Under the pieces are notes generated by a model, which was not told where the DNA came from, ran no database searches, and saw only the letters and a list, made by a program, of their open reading frames with translations. 64,000 bases of DNA from Paenibacillaceae bacterium (GTDB lineage Bacteria > Bacillota > Bacilli > Paenibacillales > NBRC-103111), in NCBI GenBank assembly GCA_029256185.1, contig JAQSYI010000036.1, forward strand, positions 1 to 64,000, given 5' to 3'. Shown here piece after piece: positions 40,674 through 49,855 of the stretch; the first letter of the stretch is position 1, and the number at the start of each line of letters is the position of its first letter. A program made the position numbers and the translations under genes.

Positions 40674-41133
40674 TGCTCACACCTCCGTCTATCAGGGTCA
40701 GTACTTGTTCGTAAACGTCTACCAAGGCCAGCTGCAAGCTGGTTATCTCCTCTTTGTCTGCCAGGTCGGACTCATATGACTCTACCAGGGCAAGTTGTAT
40801 GTCGGTCAGCTGCTGCTCCAAGCGTTGACTAAGAGGAACTTGGTAGATAGGTGGTTCCTTCGGCTTGGTTGGATCAGGATAGTTGAACACCAGCACAGGA
40901 ACATCCCCACTTACATCTACTCTAAACCCGTTGCACGCCATGAAATCCTCAGCATATTCTCCGTACTCCAGTTGTAGCATACCAACTGTTTCCGGGACAC
41001 GAGCGATCAGTGCAGCGTAAATCCGATAGTCTTGCTCGACGGTTGTCTCAATAACACTCCCGCTGCGTTCGCCAGTATCTTGAATGATACATCCACTTTC
41101 CAATTCATAGTAAATTCTACGTCCTATTCGCAT
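40666..41133 (-). CDS. Phage tail-region protein downstream of the fibre, XkdW-like
   Basis: 155 residues from the ATG behind AGGAGAGA. N-terminal half mixed; the C-terminal half is a predicted coiled coil (SLQLALVDVYEQVLTLIDGG). Position between fibre and XkdX corresponds to a fibre-assembly or attachment protein in PBSX-type loci. Family assignment is by position only. Confidence 0.65.
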   Translation of the reverse strand: MRIGRRIYYELESGCIIQDTGERSGSVIETTVEQDYRIYAALIARVPETVGMLQLEYGEYAEDFMACNGFRVDVSGDVPVLVFNYPDPTKPKEPPIYQVPLSQRLEQQLTDIQLALVESYESDLADKEEITSLQLALVDVYEQVLTLIDGGVSNG

Positions 41134-41146
41134 TTCTCTCCTCCTA

Positions 41147-43003
41147 TTATTGAATTGCAATCCATTCTATAGTAGAGTCATACATTCCTGTTTCTCCCAT
41201 GCCGAAACTATTAGCAACAATTGTTATGTGGTATGCGTTTGAAGAGCTTAGATTTTGAGGACTATATACACTGGTTCCCGGCATGTATATGGTAAATCCG
41301 TAATTAACAAACCTGAACCAAATTCTACCTGTAGAAGGCATTAAAACAATTACATAGTTTGGAGTGAATGACAATCCTGTTACATGTATGCGCGAATTCG
41401 CTGCTACAGTACCTCTAGCTCCTACAAAACCTGTTTGTATCTGCCCTATCTTGCTTGCCAATGTCGCAAATGTTTCTGCCGGACTTGCAGATACACCTTT
41501 TGCAGTCACCGCATTGGCAACGGCTGTCTTCCCGTCATTGGCATACTGAAAAAGCGTGTTGTAATCGGTTTGGTTTAATAGTTTTGTCCATCCCTCCCAG
41601 GACCCATTCATACATCTTCTTTCGTAGGTCAATATTTCACCGTCTGTAATAGCTGTGGCTCGCTGTAGTAGGTATGATACATTAAGGTTATAATGTCGGA
41701 AAACCTCCAAAAACCACCATTGCTGCCAAGAGGTTGGGGAATTAACAGTAGATTGAACGTCATAAAACCCTGTTAGGACGATGCTGTTAAAATCAGTACC
41801 GTATGGCCTGTTAATGACCTCACCGCTATGTCCCGTGACAATATGATTTTGAAATTGCGACGCTTGTTTCCCGTCCAATAGGTCTGCATCCAACCCGCTG
41901 CCAGCTCCATGATTACCAGCATTCCATACTTTGTATGCAATACTACCAGCACTCCAGCCACCCACTTTAAGCTGATTATCTGCGTCTAGGCCAAAGTAAC
42001 AGGCGTAAGATCCAGGTCGGTGAAAAGCCATGAAAGCTCCATGACCAGTTCCTCCACCACTAACTTCCAGATTGGCGGCACCGTCTGGAGCTGTAGCCAT
42101 AGGAGTCATGGTTGCTGCAGTTACCAATCTTCCAGTCATAACCTCACTACCATCTTTCGGTAGAGGTACTTTCCCTCTTACCGTGTCGGCATCCAACCCA
42201 CTACCAGCGCCGTCGTTAGTGCTATCCCACATTTTTCTCCAAGGTTCCCATACATTCCAATGCTTAGCCTTTATCCAGCATTCTCCTACCTGGTTGTACA
42301 TTACAATGATTCTATAGTTATTTGTATCACCAGAACCATATCCATTTAGTTCCGTCCCAAGAACGTCTATAGTAAAATGCTCCCAACCTGCATTATATGG
42401 ATAATTCTGGGCCGTAGAGATTGAACCATCAACGTAGTAGTGACCAACGGATAATGTGTGAAGGTTCAGATCGGTTGATATTTGCTGTCCATTTCGGCCT
42501 TTCAAGTCAGAGACATGAACACCGTCCACTGTATCTGCATCCAGCCCGCTGCCTTCACCATCATTTGCTGCAGTCCAAAACTTACCTTGACCCAACGATG
42601 TGCTGGAATACAATTCACCTGTTGTAGGACTAGTGGTAAGATCGGCATACTTTACTTCCCCCGTAGGATCGACGTAGTGCATGCGTACCGGCATAGACCA
42701 AGAATTAGATACGGAGGCTTGTGGTGCTAATGTGATTGGCCCTGTCATGACCTCCGAGCCATCCTTCGGCAGCGAACGATCCTGAACCTCCTTCACCGCC
42801 TTCGGCGTAGCTGCCTGATCCTCCGCGGTGCTGTCGATGGCGCTGGAGAGCTGTACCTTGCCTTTGGAGGTGAGCGTAGCGTCCGGTATGTCAAACTCGG
42901 CAATCTCGGCGTGAGCATCTGCTATGCCCTGTTCAATCCGGTTCAAATCCTGTTCGGTCGGCGTATCATCATACTGCCAATCCGTCTTTGCATCATAAGC
43001 CAT
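41147..43003 (-). CDS. Tail fibre protein with repeated GSGLDADTVDG units
   Basis: 618 residues. The N terminus (to about 75) contains the fibre-attachment type sequence DATLTSKGKVQLSSAIDST and AATPKAVKEV. Three copies of NDGxGSGLDADxxxG are at about residues 147-161, 263-277 and 364-378; LPKDGSEVMTG occurs twice (78-88, 281-291). Segments between resemble pyocin-knob-like receptor modules. The C-terminal 90 residues are beta-rich. Probably sets target specificity. GGAGGGC lies upstream. Confidence 0.9.
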   Translation of the reverse strand: MAYDAKTDWQYDDTPTEQDLNRIEQGIADAHAEIAEFDIPDATLTSKGKVQLSSAIDSTAEDQAATPKAVKEVQDRSLPKDGSEVMTGPITLAPQASVSNSWSMPVRMHYVDPTGEVKYADLTTSPTTGELYSSTSLGQGKFWTAANDGEGSGLDADTVDGVHVSDLKGRNGQQISTDLNLHTLSVGHYYVDGSISTAQNYPYNAGWEHFTIDVLGTELNGYGSGDTNNYRIIVMYNQVGECWIKAKHWNVWEPWRKMWDSTNDGAGSGLDADTVRGKVPLPKDGSEVMTGRLVTAATMTPMATAPDGAANLEVSGGGTGHGAFMAFHRPGSYACYFGLDADNQLKVGGWSAGSIAYKVWNAGNHGAGSGLDADLLDGKQASQFQNHIVTGHSGEVINRPYGTDFNSIVLTGFYDVQSTVNSPTSWQQWWFLEVFRHYNLNVSYLLQRATAITDGEILTYERRCMNGSWEGWTKLLNQTDYNTLFQYANDGKTAVANAVTAKGVSASPAETFATLASKIGQIQTGFVGARGTVAANSRIHVTGLSFTPNYVIVLMPSTGRIWFRFVNYGFTIYMPGTSVYSPQNLSSSNAYHITIVANSFGMGETGMYDSTIEWIAIQ

Positions 43004-43004
43004 C

Positions 43005-43289
43005 CTATAAGCCCTCCTTCACTTGGATCGATTGCAGCAAGATCGTGTCTGACGCAATCGGTACATATACGTCATTGCTGCTAATGACATTGTCCGCACT
43101 ATCTTTAAGTTCAATCTTCGTCACCAGAGAAACATCCGCCACCGGCACCATATACTGCATGGCTACCGCGGCCCCCGACACTTCCTTCACCGTGAAGTCC
43201 GTGATGGTATAGGTATCATTCAGCACTACCTTGGCAATCCGCCCATCCGTATAAGTCGCTACATCCGTAAGAAATGCTGTTGCTATCAT
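43005..43289 (-). CDS. Small baseplate/tail-region protein
   Basis: 94 residues, start ATG at 43289 overlapping the XkdU stop (ATGA) with GGAGGTGA upstream. Sequence is beta-rich with no cysteine: IATAFLTDVATYTDGRIAKV, then SLVTKIELKDSADNVISS. Not firmly recognised; its place between the baseplate gene and the fibre suggests a connector. Confidence 0.65.
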   Translation of the reverse strand: MIATAFLTDVATYTDGRIAKVVLNDTYTITDFTVKEVSGAAVAMQYMVPVADVSLVTKIELKDSADNVISSNDVYVPIASDTILLQSIQVKEGL

Positions 43290-43870
43290 GCAATTATCAC
43301 CTCCGGACCCACATCGGCTAATGGGGTTACGCCCAGACGCCACGTCGTAGACAAGCGTGTATTACGGTTTAAGGTTCGGCTGCTGATCCGCTCCTCCAGC
43401 TCCAGCTTATCGGCCAACGCCGTTTGCTGCTGATACACTAGGTTGGCTGGCTTGATCGTTTCCAGCGTATGATGCACTTCATGGAATAAAGAAGCGTTGT
43501 CGATAGTGGCTGTCACGGTCAAGATAGAAAGCGGTACGTCCGCACTGGCAATGGTCAGCCCAGACCCAACCAGATAGTCCAGCCGCTGCTGCAGATAACG
43601 GATGGTAAAAGGAGGCTTGGTGGAATACCGGTTAATCAGCCGCCGCCGCCGAAACTCCATGGTCTCCGTACTGGGCTCCGCCCGTATGCCAATCTGGAGC
43701 TCCCGGCGCCGAATGGACTGCTCGTCGGCCGTCTCAACAAATTGATTGTTCAGCAGCCGGTCAGCGCTCTCCACTGCCGCCGCTAGTTCCAATCCCTCAG
43801 TTTCCGCCAGCTCCACAAAGTCCCTGATCCCCCGGTAGAAATCCGGAAGATACTCCAATAAATCAGCCAT
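43286..43870 (-). CDS. xkdU: Baseplate wedge protein, XkdU/YmfQ family (DUF2313)
   Basis: 194 residues. Typical start MADLLEYLPDFYRGIRDFVEL and the FRRRRLINRYSTKPPFTIRYLQQRLD motif of the family, equivalent to gpI of phage P2. Acts with the baseplate J protein to join fibres to the baseplate. Confidence 0.88.
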   Translation of the reverse strand: MADLLEYLPDFYRGIRDFVELAETEGLELAAAVESADRLLNNQFVETADEQSIRRRELQIGIRAEPSTETMEFRRRRLINRYSTKPPFTIRYLQQRLDYLVGSGLTIASADVPLSILTVTATIDNASLFHEVHHTLETIKPANLVYQQQTALADKLELEERISSRTLNRNTRLSTTWRLGVTPLADVGPEVIIA

Positions 43871-44945
43871 TCAGCGTCACCGTCCCCATGGCCGGGATCT
43901 GCTCGCTGGTCAGCGTCACATTGGATGCCCCCCCATTAAGCTGCGTTCCCGATATGTCCGCCACCCCCGAAACGCCAAGGATACGCGCTTCAATCTGGCT
44001 GACCCGGATCACAATAGGGGCCTCCTCAGCAGCCCAGGACTGCCGCAAGGATAACAAATAAGCCCCTACTGCCTCCTCAATTTCAGGCTGCAATTGACCA
44101 ACTGTCACGCCTGCCGCAAGCTGCAGCGTAGTCTCCATATTGATCACAGTGGAGGCCACACCCACAATCGTCACCTGATGCCCGATGGGAGCCAGCCCCA
44201 GGCCTTCGCCGGAGTTAACAGTCGGATCAATCCTAGTCTGAACCTCCTCCACCAGCAGCATGGAGGGAGGGTTGTAATCGGAGCCGATGATCGTCGCTTT
44301 TACCGTTCCGCCGCCCTGCCAAGCCGGGAACACCTTCACCCCGCCGACTCCGTCGATCGCGCCGATCTTCTGCTTGTAGTCGGACACGTTTCCCCCGAAA
44401 GGCTGCTCAGACAACGCGGTAAAATACCTCGCACGCAGTACACCATCCGTTTCCACATCCTCGCCTGGCACCAGAACATCCGTAAGCTGGGCGACAGTCA
44501 ACCCCTGAATGTAATCAATGGGCAACAAGGGGCCAAAGTAAGAATTGCCGACAGTTCCCGCAGTTTCACACTCCAGAACAAACATTCCCGTCATTAGTTT
44601 TTCCACAGAGATATAGGTCAGACCTCCGCCGGAAAATCTGCTGCCAATGGGCACATCCATCAACACACTGCCTGACGCATAAAACGCTCCCTTGCGCCGG
44701 GCCTTGGTAGCGGGCTCACGCGCAATGCCAAACTCTCTCGTACGCCGCTCCAGCCTTTCACCCGTTGCCGTGTCGGCGTAGGAGAGATTGAGGTTCAGAT
44801 CCAGTTCCCCATACAACTGGGCCAGTTCGGCTGCAGCCGGCGCCAATGCATCATAGATCACACTGCCCTCGCGCTTGTCAATGTCCGCCGATACCCGGGA
44901 CAACATACGCTGCAGGATAAGCTCATAAGTCAACCCTTCATACAT
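43863..44945 (-). CDS. xkdT: Baseplate J-like protein, XkdT family
   Basis: 360 residues. The N terminus carries the ISRVSADIDKREGSVIYDALAPAAAELAQLY-type signature (shown split as DKREGSVIYDALAPAAAELA), and the middle has GVVKVFPAWQGGG-like sequence typical of gpJ proteins. Forms the baseplate wedge. Overlaps both neighbours by a few bases. Confidence 0.93.
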   Translation of the reverse strand: MYEGLTYELILQRMLSRVSADIDKREGSVIYDALAPAAAELAQLYGELDLNLNLSYADTATGERLERRTREFGIAREPATKARRKGAFYASGSVLMDVPIGSRFSGGGLTYISVEKLMTGMFVLECETAGTVGNSYFGPLLPIDYIQGLTVAQLTDVLVPGEDVETDGVLRARYFTALSEQPFGGNVSDYKQKIGAIDGVGGVKVFPAWQGGGTVKATIIGSDYNPPSMLLVEEVQTRIDPTVNSGEGLGLAPIGHQVTIVGVASTVINMETTLQLAAGVTVGQLQPEIEEAVGAYLLSLRQSWAAEEAPIVIRVSQIEARILGVSGVADISGTQLNGGASNVTLTSEQIPAMGTVTLNG

Positions 44946-45342
44946 GGATACTCACCTCCTGTTCAAAACGATCTGTCGAAGTCACCACCGTAAACCGCAC
45001 CAACATGGTATCTCCCTTGCTCTCAAAGCTAAAATCCCGTACCTCTTGAACCCGACTGTCCTGCAGCAATGCCTCCGAGATCCGCCTGCGCAGCTCCGAG
45101 CGAACAAAGGAGGGGCTTCTGCCGATGAGATTTCTTCCTTCAAACCCATAGTCAAAGCTGTAGGCCAAATAAACATAACGCTCCGTCTGCAAAATCTTAT
45201 AGACCGCCTGCAAAACAGCCTCCCTGTCATCGATCATGCCGGATATACGGCCTTGGTCAAAATCCAGACGCCACGTTCGGGAGGGCTGCTCTATCGTTGC
45301 CGCAGCTGGATTAGCAGCTAATTGTCCACCGGTTGGTATCAT
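44938..45342 (-). CDS. xkdS: XkdS-like baseplate protein (DUF2634)
   Basis: 134 residues. TWRLDFDQGRISGMIDDREAVLQAVYKILQTERYVYLAYSFDYGFE is the family pattern, related to gpW/gp25 lysozyme-like baseplate proteins. The Asp-rich N terminus and the conserved YLAYSFDYG are present. Confidence 0.9.
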   Translation of the reverse strand: MIPTGGQLAANPAAATIEQPSRTWRLDFDQGRISGMIDDREAVLQAVYKILQTERYVYLAYSFDYGFEGRNLIGRSPSFVRSELRRRISEALLQDSRVQEVRDFSFESKGDTMLVRFTVVTSTDRFEQEVSIHV

Positions 45343-45677
45343 AGCGCCGCCACCTTATCCACAATCAAATATTGCTGCCCGCCCTGAACCCGGAGCAAAA
45401 TCACCTTGTTGCCTGCCTCCAGTCCCGGTCGTATCACAACCGGCTCGGACAGAGCGTCCCCAGTAGCTCCCCCGGAACTGCTGTGCGTGTGGCTCAGATC
45501 AAGCTCCAGCCGGGTCAGCGTCTCCGGAACAATTAAAAAATCCGCGTCGATGGTAAAACGCTGGTCCACGTTTACCTCAAGCGGATTGATTCCCACCACC
45601 TCACCAAACAACAGAGCTACCGGTCGGGTGGCATCTATGCCGGTCAGTGCAGCCTGTCGTATCGCATTCAGCATCAT
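45339..45677 (-). CDS. xkdR: XkdR-like tail protein (DUF2577)
   Basis: 112 residues, DUF2577 type: GTG/ATG overlap with xkdQ, the LFGEVVGINPLEVNVDQRFTI motif, and a C-terminal GNKVILLRVQGGQQYLIVDKV. Thought to be part of the tail tip or spike complex. Confidence 0.87.
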   Translation of the reverse strand: MMLNAIRQAALTGIDATRPVALLFGEVVGINPLEVNVDQRFTIDADFLIVPETLTRLELDLSHTHSSSGGATGDALSEPVVIRPGLEAGNKVILLRVQGGQQYLIVDKVAAL

Positions 45678-46642
45678 ATCACCTTCAGATTCAGAGTCAT
45701 GGTATGGTCATCCCCATTAAAACTGTGCTTCGCTTCATCCACCAGCATCGGCTGGTTAATCCCCAACGACTGAATCACAACCGGCACATACACCCCCGCG
45801 CGGATCCGGATGTCTCCAATGGCGTCCAATTGAAGAGAACGGCTCTCCCGGTTTTTGAGCTGGGCCAACTGAGCCAGCATCTCATTGATCTGGGCCGCAT
45901 TCTTCTTCTCATCCACGCTCTGGTACAACTGCAGCAATCCCCATCTGGCAATATTGGCGCTGTCCTCCACCCCGTATTCTTCCCGTCTGCCCGTATCCTT
46001 GTTGTCCTGGTACAGCTTGATCCGGTTGTACGTATCGGAATCAATATCCACCCCGTAGCTGTAACCGGTCAGCAGGCTGCCATCGCCGATATAAAAATCC
46101 ATCAGAAAATCATCCACCAGCCGAAGGGAGAGCTCACCGAAGTCGTCAAAAAAGACATAATGGCGCTGCGTATTGATCAATGTTAAAGTGACCGACTTCT
46201 CAATAATGTCCAACAAGGTTTGCCCATCTTCAGACATAGCCGGAATCGCATAGCTCGGATTATCCAATCGGCCGGTTGTCAATTGAAAGTCCGTGGCGAG
46301 CTGCTTGATGATTTCTGCAGCCGTTTTTCCTTTGAACTCATAAGTCGCTTTGGACAGAAGGTACCGCACCTGGTCATAGGCTTTGACAGAAACCTCTCCG
46401 TCCTGGTTATTTTGGATAGAGAATACGTAACCGTAGAACATATTCACTCCATCCTTGCGAACCCGGACAATATCACCATTATGGATGGAAAAAGCCGAAT
46501 CCTGATAGATCGCATTCAGGATGATGCTAAAATCAATGCTGGCCGGGCGTCCCGTCCGGGTGGTAGACCAGGACAGCCCCGAAGTAATGGAGGATATGTC
46601 CCACATACTGCCGCTTTTATTATCCAGAATGATTTCCAGCAC
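45674..46642 (-). CDS. xkdQ: XkdQ-like tail hub protein (YqbQ family)
   Basis: 322 residues, GTG start behind GGAGGAGG. The family motif GDIVRVRKDGVNMFYGYVFSI and C-terminal HSFNGDDHTMTLNLKV are present. Corresponds to the gpD-like hub that closes the tail tube end. Overlaps xkdP by 23 bases. Confidence 0.9.
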   Translation of the reverse strand: MLEIILDNKSGSMWDISSITSGLSWSTTRTGRPASIDFSIILNAIYQDSAFSIHNGDIVRVRKDGVNMFYGYVFSIQNNQDGEVSVKAYDQVRYLLSKATYEFKGKTAAEIIKQLATDFQLTTGRLDNPSYAIPAMSEDGQTLLDIIEKSVTLTLINTQRHYVFFDDFGELSLRLVDDFLMDFYIGDGSLLTGYSYGVDIDSDTYNRIKLYQDNKDTGRREEYGVEDSANIARWGLLQLYQSVDEKKNAAQINEMLAQLAQLKNRESRSLQLDAIGDIRIRAGVYVPVVIQSLGINQPMLVDEAKHSFNGDDHTMTLNLKVI

Positions 46643-47312
46643 GGGCCCTTCCTCCTCCCAGCTTGGGAAGCTTCAGCACCATTCCCACAGGCAAATTCTT
46701 CGCTTGTTCATCGGTCAGACCGTTCATTGCCTTAATGGTGTCCTTCCAGCCTGTTGTACCGAATATGGTCTTGCTTATGGTCCACAAGGTATCTCCTGGG
46801 ATAACCGTGTAAGCAAGTGGAAAAATCCGTTCGTCCGCCCGTTTGGGAGGGTCCTGCATAACGGCTCCATCTGTCACCCAAGCCCGCACAGCAGCGTAGA
46901 AGCGGTATTCCTTCAGCCCCAGGCTAAACTGAATATCCCCTCCCTCGCCCCCAACCTCGGCCCATTCGAAGGATTCAATACTGACAGGCAGATTGATTTC
47001 CACAGGTACACCCGAATATACGAATCGGACGGGATGCTTGGTTTGCCTCCATTTTTCGATCAGATCCACATAATATTGGGGCTCATACATAACTTTGGCC
47101 GTCATGAAGGGATATACCTGAGACGGAAAGATGCTCTCGATAGAAAGTTCAGCCAATCCCGGAGACTTAATTACATTGATTTTTCCTAAGCCGTATACCT
47201 CGTATTCGGCTCCGTCCCCTTTGCCGCTTACTTCGATCTTCCCCGGCAGAATAGGGAAATCAAAGCCTTCCTCCTGGTTATTGTAGGTAAGCGTCATGCT
47301 GTACGCATCCAT
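46620..47312 (-). CDS. xkdP: LysM-domain tail protein, XkdP-like
   Basis: 230 residues. An N-terminal beta-rich region (DAYSMTLTYNNQEEGFDFPILPGKIEVSGKGDG) and a C-terminal LysM domain (about 170-225, YTVIPGDTLWTISKTIFGTTGWKDTIKAMNG). Peptidoglycan-binding, gpU/XkdP-like tail protein. ATG overlaps the tape-measure stop (TAATG). Confidence 0.92.
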   Translation of the reverse strand: MDAYSMTLTYNNQEEGFDFPILPGKIEVSGKGDGAEYEVYGLGKINVIKSPGLAELSIESIFPSQVYPFMTAKVMYEPQYYVDLIEKWRQTKHPVRFVYSGVPVEINLPVSIESFEWAEVGGEGGDIQFSLGLKEYRFYAAVRAWVTDGAVMQDPPKRADERIFPLAYTVIPGDTLWTISKTIFGTTGWKDTIKAMNGLTDEQAKNLPVGMVLKLPKLGGGRARAGNHSG

Positions 47313-49183
47313 TACCGATACACCCCCTGCGCACTGCTGGCGATCTGCTCGGTCAGCATCGTCTCAATCCTGGCCACGATCGTATTAATATCCGATTCCT
47401 GTCCTACCGGACCGGTAGTCACCTGCACCGATGGAGTCAGGCTGACGAAGTTCTGGATGTTCTTCATCTCAGCCAATTCCCGCATGGTCTTCAGATCCTC
47501 GCTGCTAATGTCCACGGTGTCATTGATCTTGCCGACCTCGCCGACTTTTTCAACATTCGGTATTTTTCCGCCGTAGGTGGAATTGAGACCATCGAACGCG
47601 CTGCCCATGGAGTCTAGGAAACCAGGCCCTTTGGAATAACCCGAACGGAAAGCAGCCACGGTATCTTTGAATTCCATCTTAGAATTAGAGAAATCATGAA
47701 CGTCTTTGTCAGTCGTTGGCTTTAATGATTCAACCCAATCGTTACTTATTTCGGGAATAAGGGGAATCGGTTTCCCTGAAACTTTATTAATCATCCCAAT
47801 GATCTTGTTTAATCCTGTGACAATTCCATTAATCAGATTGCCAAAAAATTCAGCAATATTTTTGACCAGATCATAAAACAACTTCTTTACTGCGTAAACA
47901 GGGTCCTTAAATAAATTGGCAAAGAACTCACCTATAGACACCAAGATATTCCAAAATGCGGCAACCAGGTTGCTCAGAGTGGCAAACAGACTGAAAAATA
48001 GGCCTATTACAACCCCCACAATCTGATCGGTAGTAACCCCCATTTTGCCAAGCATAAAAACAAGCATACCGACTGCTGCCATGACAAGAAGAATAGGCCA
48101 GTTAGCTAACAACCATGCGCCTGCCTGGGCTAGTATTGGAGCAACCATTGACCACAACGCGGCAACTAATCCCACTCCGAGTGCGGTTGTTATTTCAGGA
48201 AGATATGCCGATACCAGATCAAAGAACCTAAAGAAGGCATTTACAAGCCACGATGCCAAGGAAACAACAAGATATAGCCCCGTACTCAATGCAATAAAAA
48301 AAGACTTTAGCTTCCCGGACTCAAATGCTTCATTAATCGTAGTGATCATAGGTCCAAAAGCTTTCAAGGCCATCTGGCCTGCCAGGCCCAGATTGAATTT
48401 AAACAGATTAATCGCCTTCTGCCATTGGGCTGAGGGAGATTCCATCATTTTTTCAAATGCTTGTTCCGTCATGTTCTGCTTATTGAGCAGTTTATCCATG
48501 CCTTTTATAAAACCGTCCACGTTCCCGGCTTTGGCTGCCTTTAAAACACCGCTACTTTCTATACTCTTGCTCCCGATATGAAATTTTTCCGAAATAGACG
48601 AGGCATCCCCCGAAAGCAGTTCATTCATGGAGAGTGAAGCTCCCTGCAAGCCTTCTTCCGGACCAAGCTTCGATAGCCGCATGGCAAGCTTGTTCATCTG
48701 CGTTAATTTAGCGGGATCCATCGTATACGTCATAAAAGATGAAGCACTGGATTCAGCTTCACCGACATTTTGACCATATTGCAATGCTTGCTTAGCCACC
48801 TGATCGTAGATGGCATTGCCCAGTTGAGCGTTGCCGGTACGTACGGAGAAATTCTCCCTCGTCTGCTGCTGTTCCATCGCTCCTCCAACAGTCGATGAGA
48901 ACAATTTTTTTCCATTTTCAAAATTTAGGAGATTCCCTACAGATTTTTTCAGCGAGTTTCCAAATTCCCCAGCCATACTATTAATTTTTTGCTTGATTGC
49001 CTTTATCTTCCCGAATAATTGACTGATTGCGGAACTTACATTAACCCGCAAGTTTATTTTGGCCTGCATCAGACGGTGAAACCTAATTACTGCCGAAATA
49101 GCGGTATTAATCTGATTAATTACCGGCTGCACTTGGTTAGCAATTTGAGTGAACATTTTTACAGCGGAAGAAAACGTAATCAT
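47312..49183 (-). CDS. Short tail tape measure protein
   Basis: 623 residues, about half of PBSX XkdO. N-terminal helical region (1-250), then a hydrophobic segment (about 270-420, several membrane-like stretches: LYLVVSLASWLVNAFFRFF, ILLVMAAVGMLVFMLGKMG), then a polar C terminus. The length predicts a short tail. No muramidase domain is seen. Confidence 0.88.
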   Translation of the reverse strand: MITFSSAVKMFTQIANQVQPVINQINTAISAVIRFHRLMQAKINLRVNVSSAISQLFGKIKAIKQKINSMAGEFGNSLKKSVGNLLNFENGKKLFSSTVGGAMEQQQTRENFSVRTGNAQLGNAIYDQVAKQALQYGQNVGEAESSASSFMTYTMDPAKLTQMNKLAMRLSKLGPEEGLQGASLSMNELLSGDASSISEKFHIGSKSIESSGVLKAAKAGNVDGFIKGMDKLLNKQNMTEQAFEKMMESPSAQWQKAINLFKFNLGLAGQMALKAFGPMITTINEAFESGKLKSFFIALSTGLYLVVSLASWLVNAFFRFFDLVSAYLPEITTALGVGLVAALWSMVAPILAQAGAWLLANWPILLVMAAVGMLVFMLGKMGVTTDQIVGVVIGLFFSLFATLSNLVAAFWNILVSIGEFFANLFKDPVYAVKKLFYDLVKNIAEFFGNLINGIVTGLNKIIGMINKVSGKPIPLIPEISNDWVESLKPTTDKDVHDFSNSKMEFKDTVAAFRSGYSKGPGFLDSMGSAFDGLNSTYGGKIPNVEKVGEVGKINDTVDISSEDLKTMRELAEMKNIQNFVSLTPSVQVTTGPVGQESDINTIVARIETMLTEQIASSAQGVYR

Positions 49184-49246
49184 TTATTTCCTCCTTTCAT
49201 AGACCAAGAAGCCGCCCGAAGGCGACTCATGTGAGATGATATAAAA

Positions 49247-49429
49247 TTACTTCTTTTTCATCCGCGCAGCTTCTTTTCTTTCCTGCTTCACGCGAATCTC
49301 GATCATGGCATATATCGCGGCGCGCTCCCGCCGCGACATTGCCATCAGCTCATGGGGCAAAATTCTTAATTTATGGAGGGCGTAGTATGCGTAATTCGCA
49401 TCACCATCACCCTCCTCAATCAGTTTTTT
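49247..49429 (-). CDS. Tail chaperone -1 frameshift extension
   Basis: Reached by -1 frameshift from the upstream chaperone at the heptamer A AAA AAC (49423-49429). The in-frame continuation of 58 residues begins LIEEGDGDANYAYYALHKLR and ends in a Lys/Arg-rich helix. The YYALHKLRILPHELMAM sequence matches the gpT-like extension of contractile-tail chaperones. There is no ribosome binding site and no start codon of its own. Confidence 0.85.
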   Translation of the reverse strand, partial: KKLIEEGDGDANYAYYALHKLRILPHELMAMSRRERAAIYAMIEIRVKQERKEAARMKKK

Positions 49430-49842
49430 ACCTCTTCAACCAGCTCGTTCACGTCCTCATCGAACCCGTTCAACGTCTGGACTTTTTGTACCAGTGTGGC
49501 ATACTCGCCGGGAAATAGCATTTTATGCAGCAAGGCTTCTGCTCCCAGTACACCATAGGATTTCTGCAGCTCCGCATTCTTCAAATCGGGATACTTCACG
49601 CTGGACACGACCAATTTCGCCAAATATTCCGCAGAATTGGTTTCCGCCGTATACTGGCCGTTTCTCCCTTTTACCCGCTTGGTGGCTGCTTTGCGGATAT
49701 CCTCATTCTCATCCTCGGTCATGCTGCGGATTACCCAAAGAACAGGCTTCCCCTCTTTATCCTTAAACCTCTGCGAGACAAGGACCTCTTCTGTCATTTC
49801 CGCCGTAACGTTCTGTGCATAGAAGGCGCTCAAATCACCCAT
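49420..49842 (-). CDS. xkdN: Tail assembly chaperone, XkdN-like
   Basis: 140-residue zero-frame product (LSAFYAQNVTAEMTEEVLVSQRF at the start). It wraps the tape measure during tube assembly. The zero frame ends in GTA AAA AAC TGA, containing a canonical A_AAA_AAC slippery site (49423-49429); -1 slippage gives a 198-residue fusion, as in gpG/gpGT of lambda. AGGGGGA lies upstream. Confidence 0.9.
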   Translation of the reverse strand: MGDLSAFYAQNVTAEMTEEVLVSQRFKDKEGKPVLWVIRSMTEDENEDIRKAATKRVKGRNGQYTAETNSAEYLAKLVVSSVKYPDLKNAELQKSYGVLGAEALLHKMLFPGEYATLVQKVQTLNGFDEDVNELVEEVKN

Positions 49843-49855
49843 TTAAGTCGTCCCC

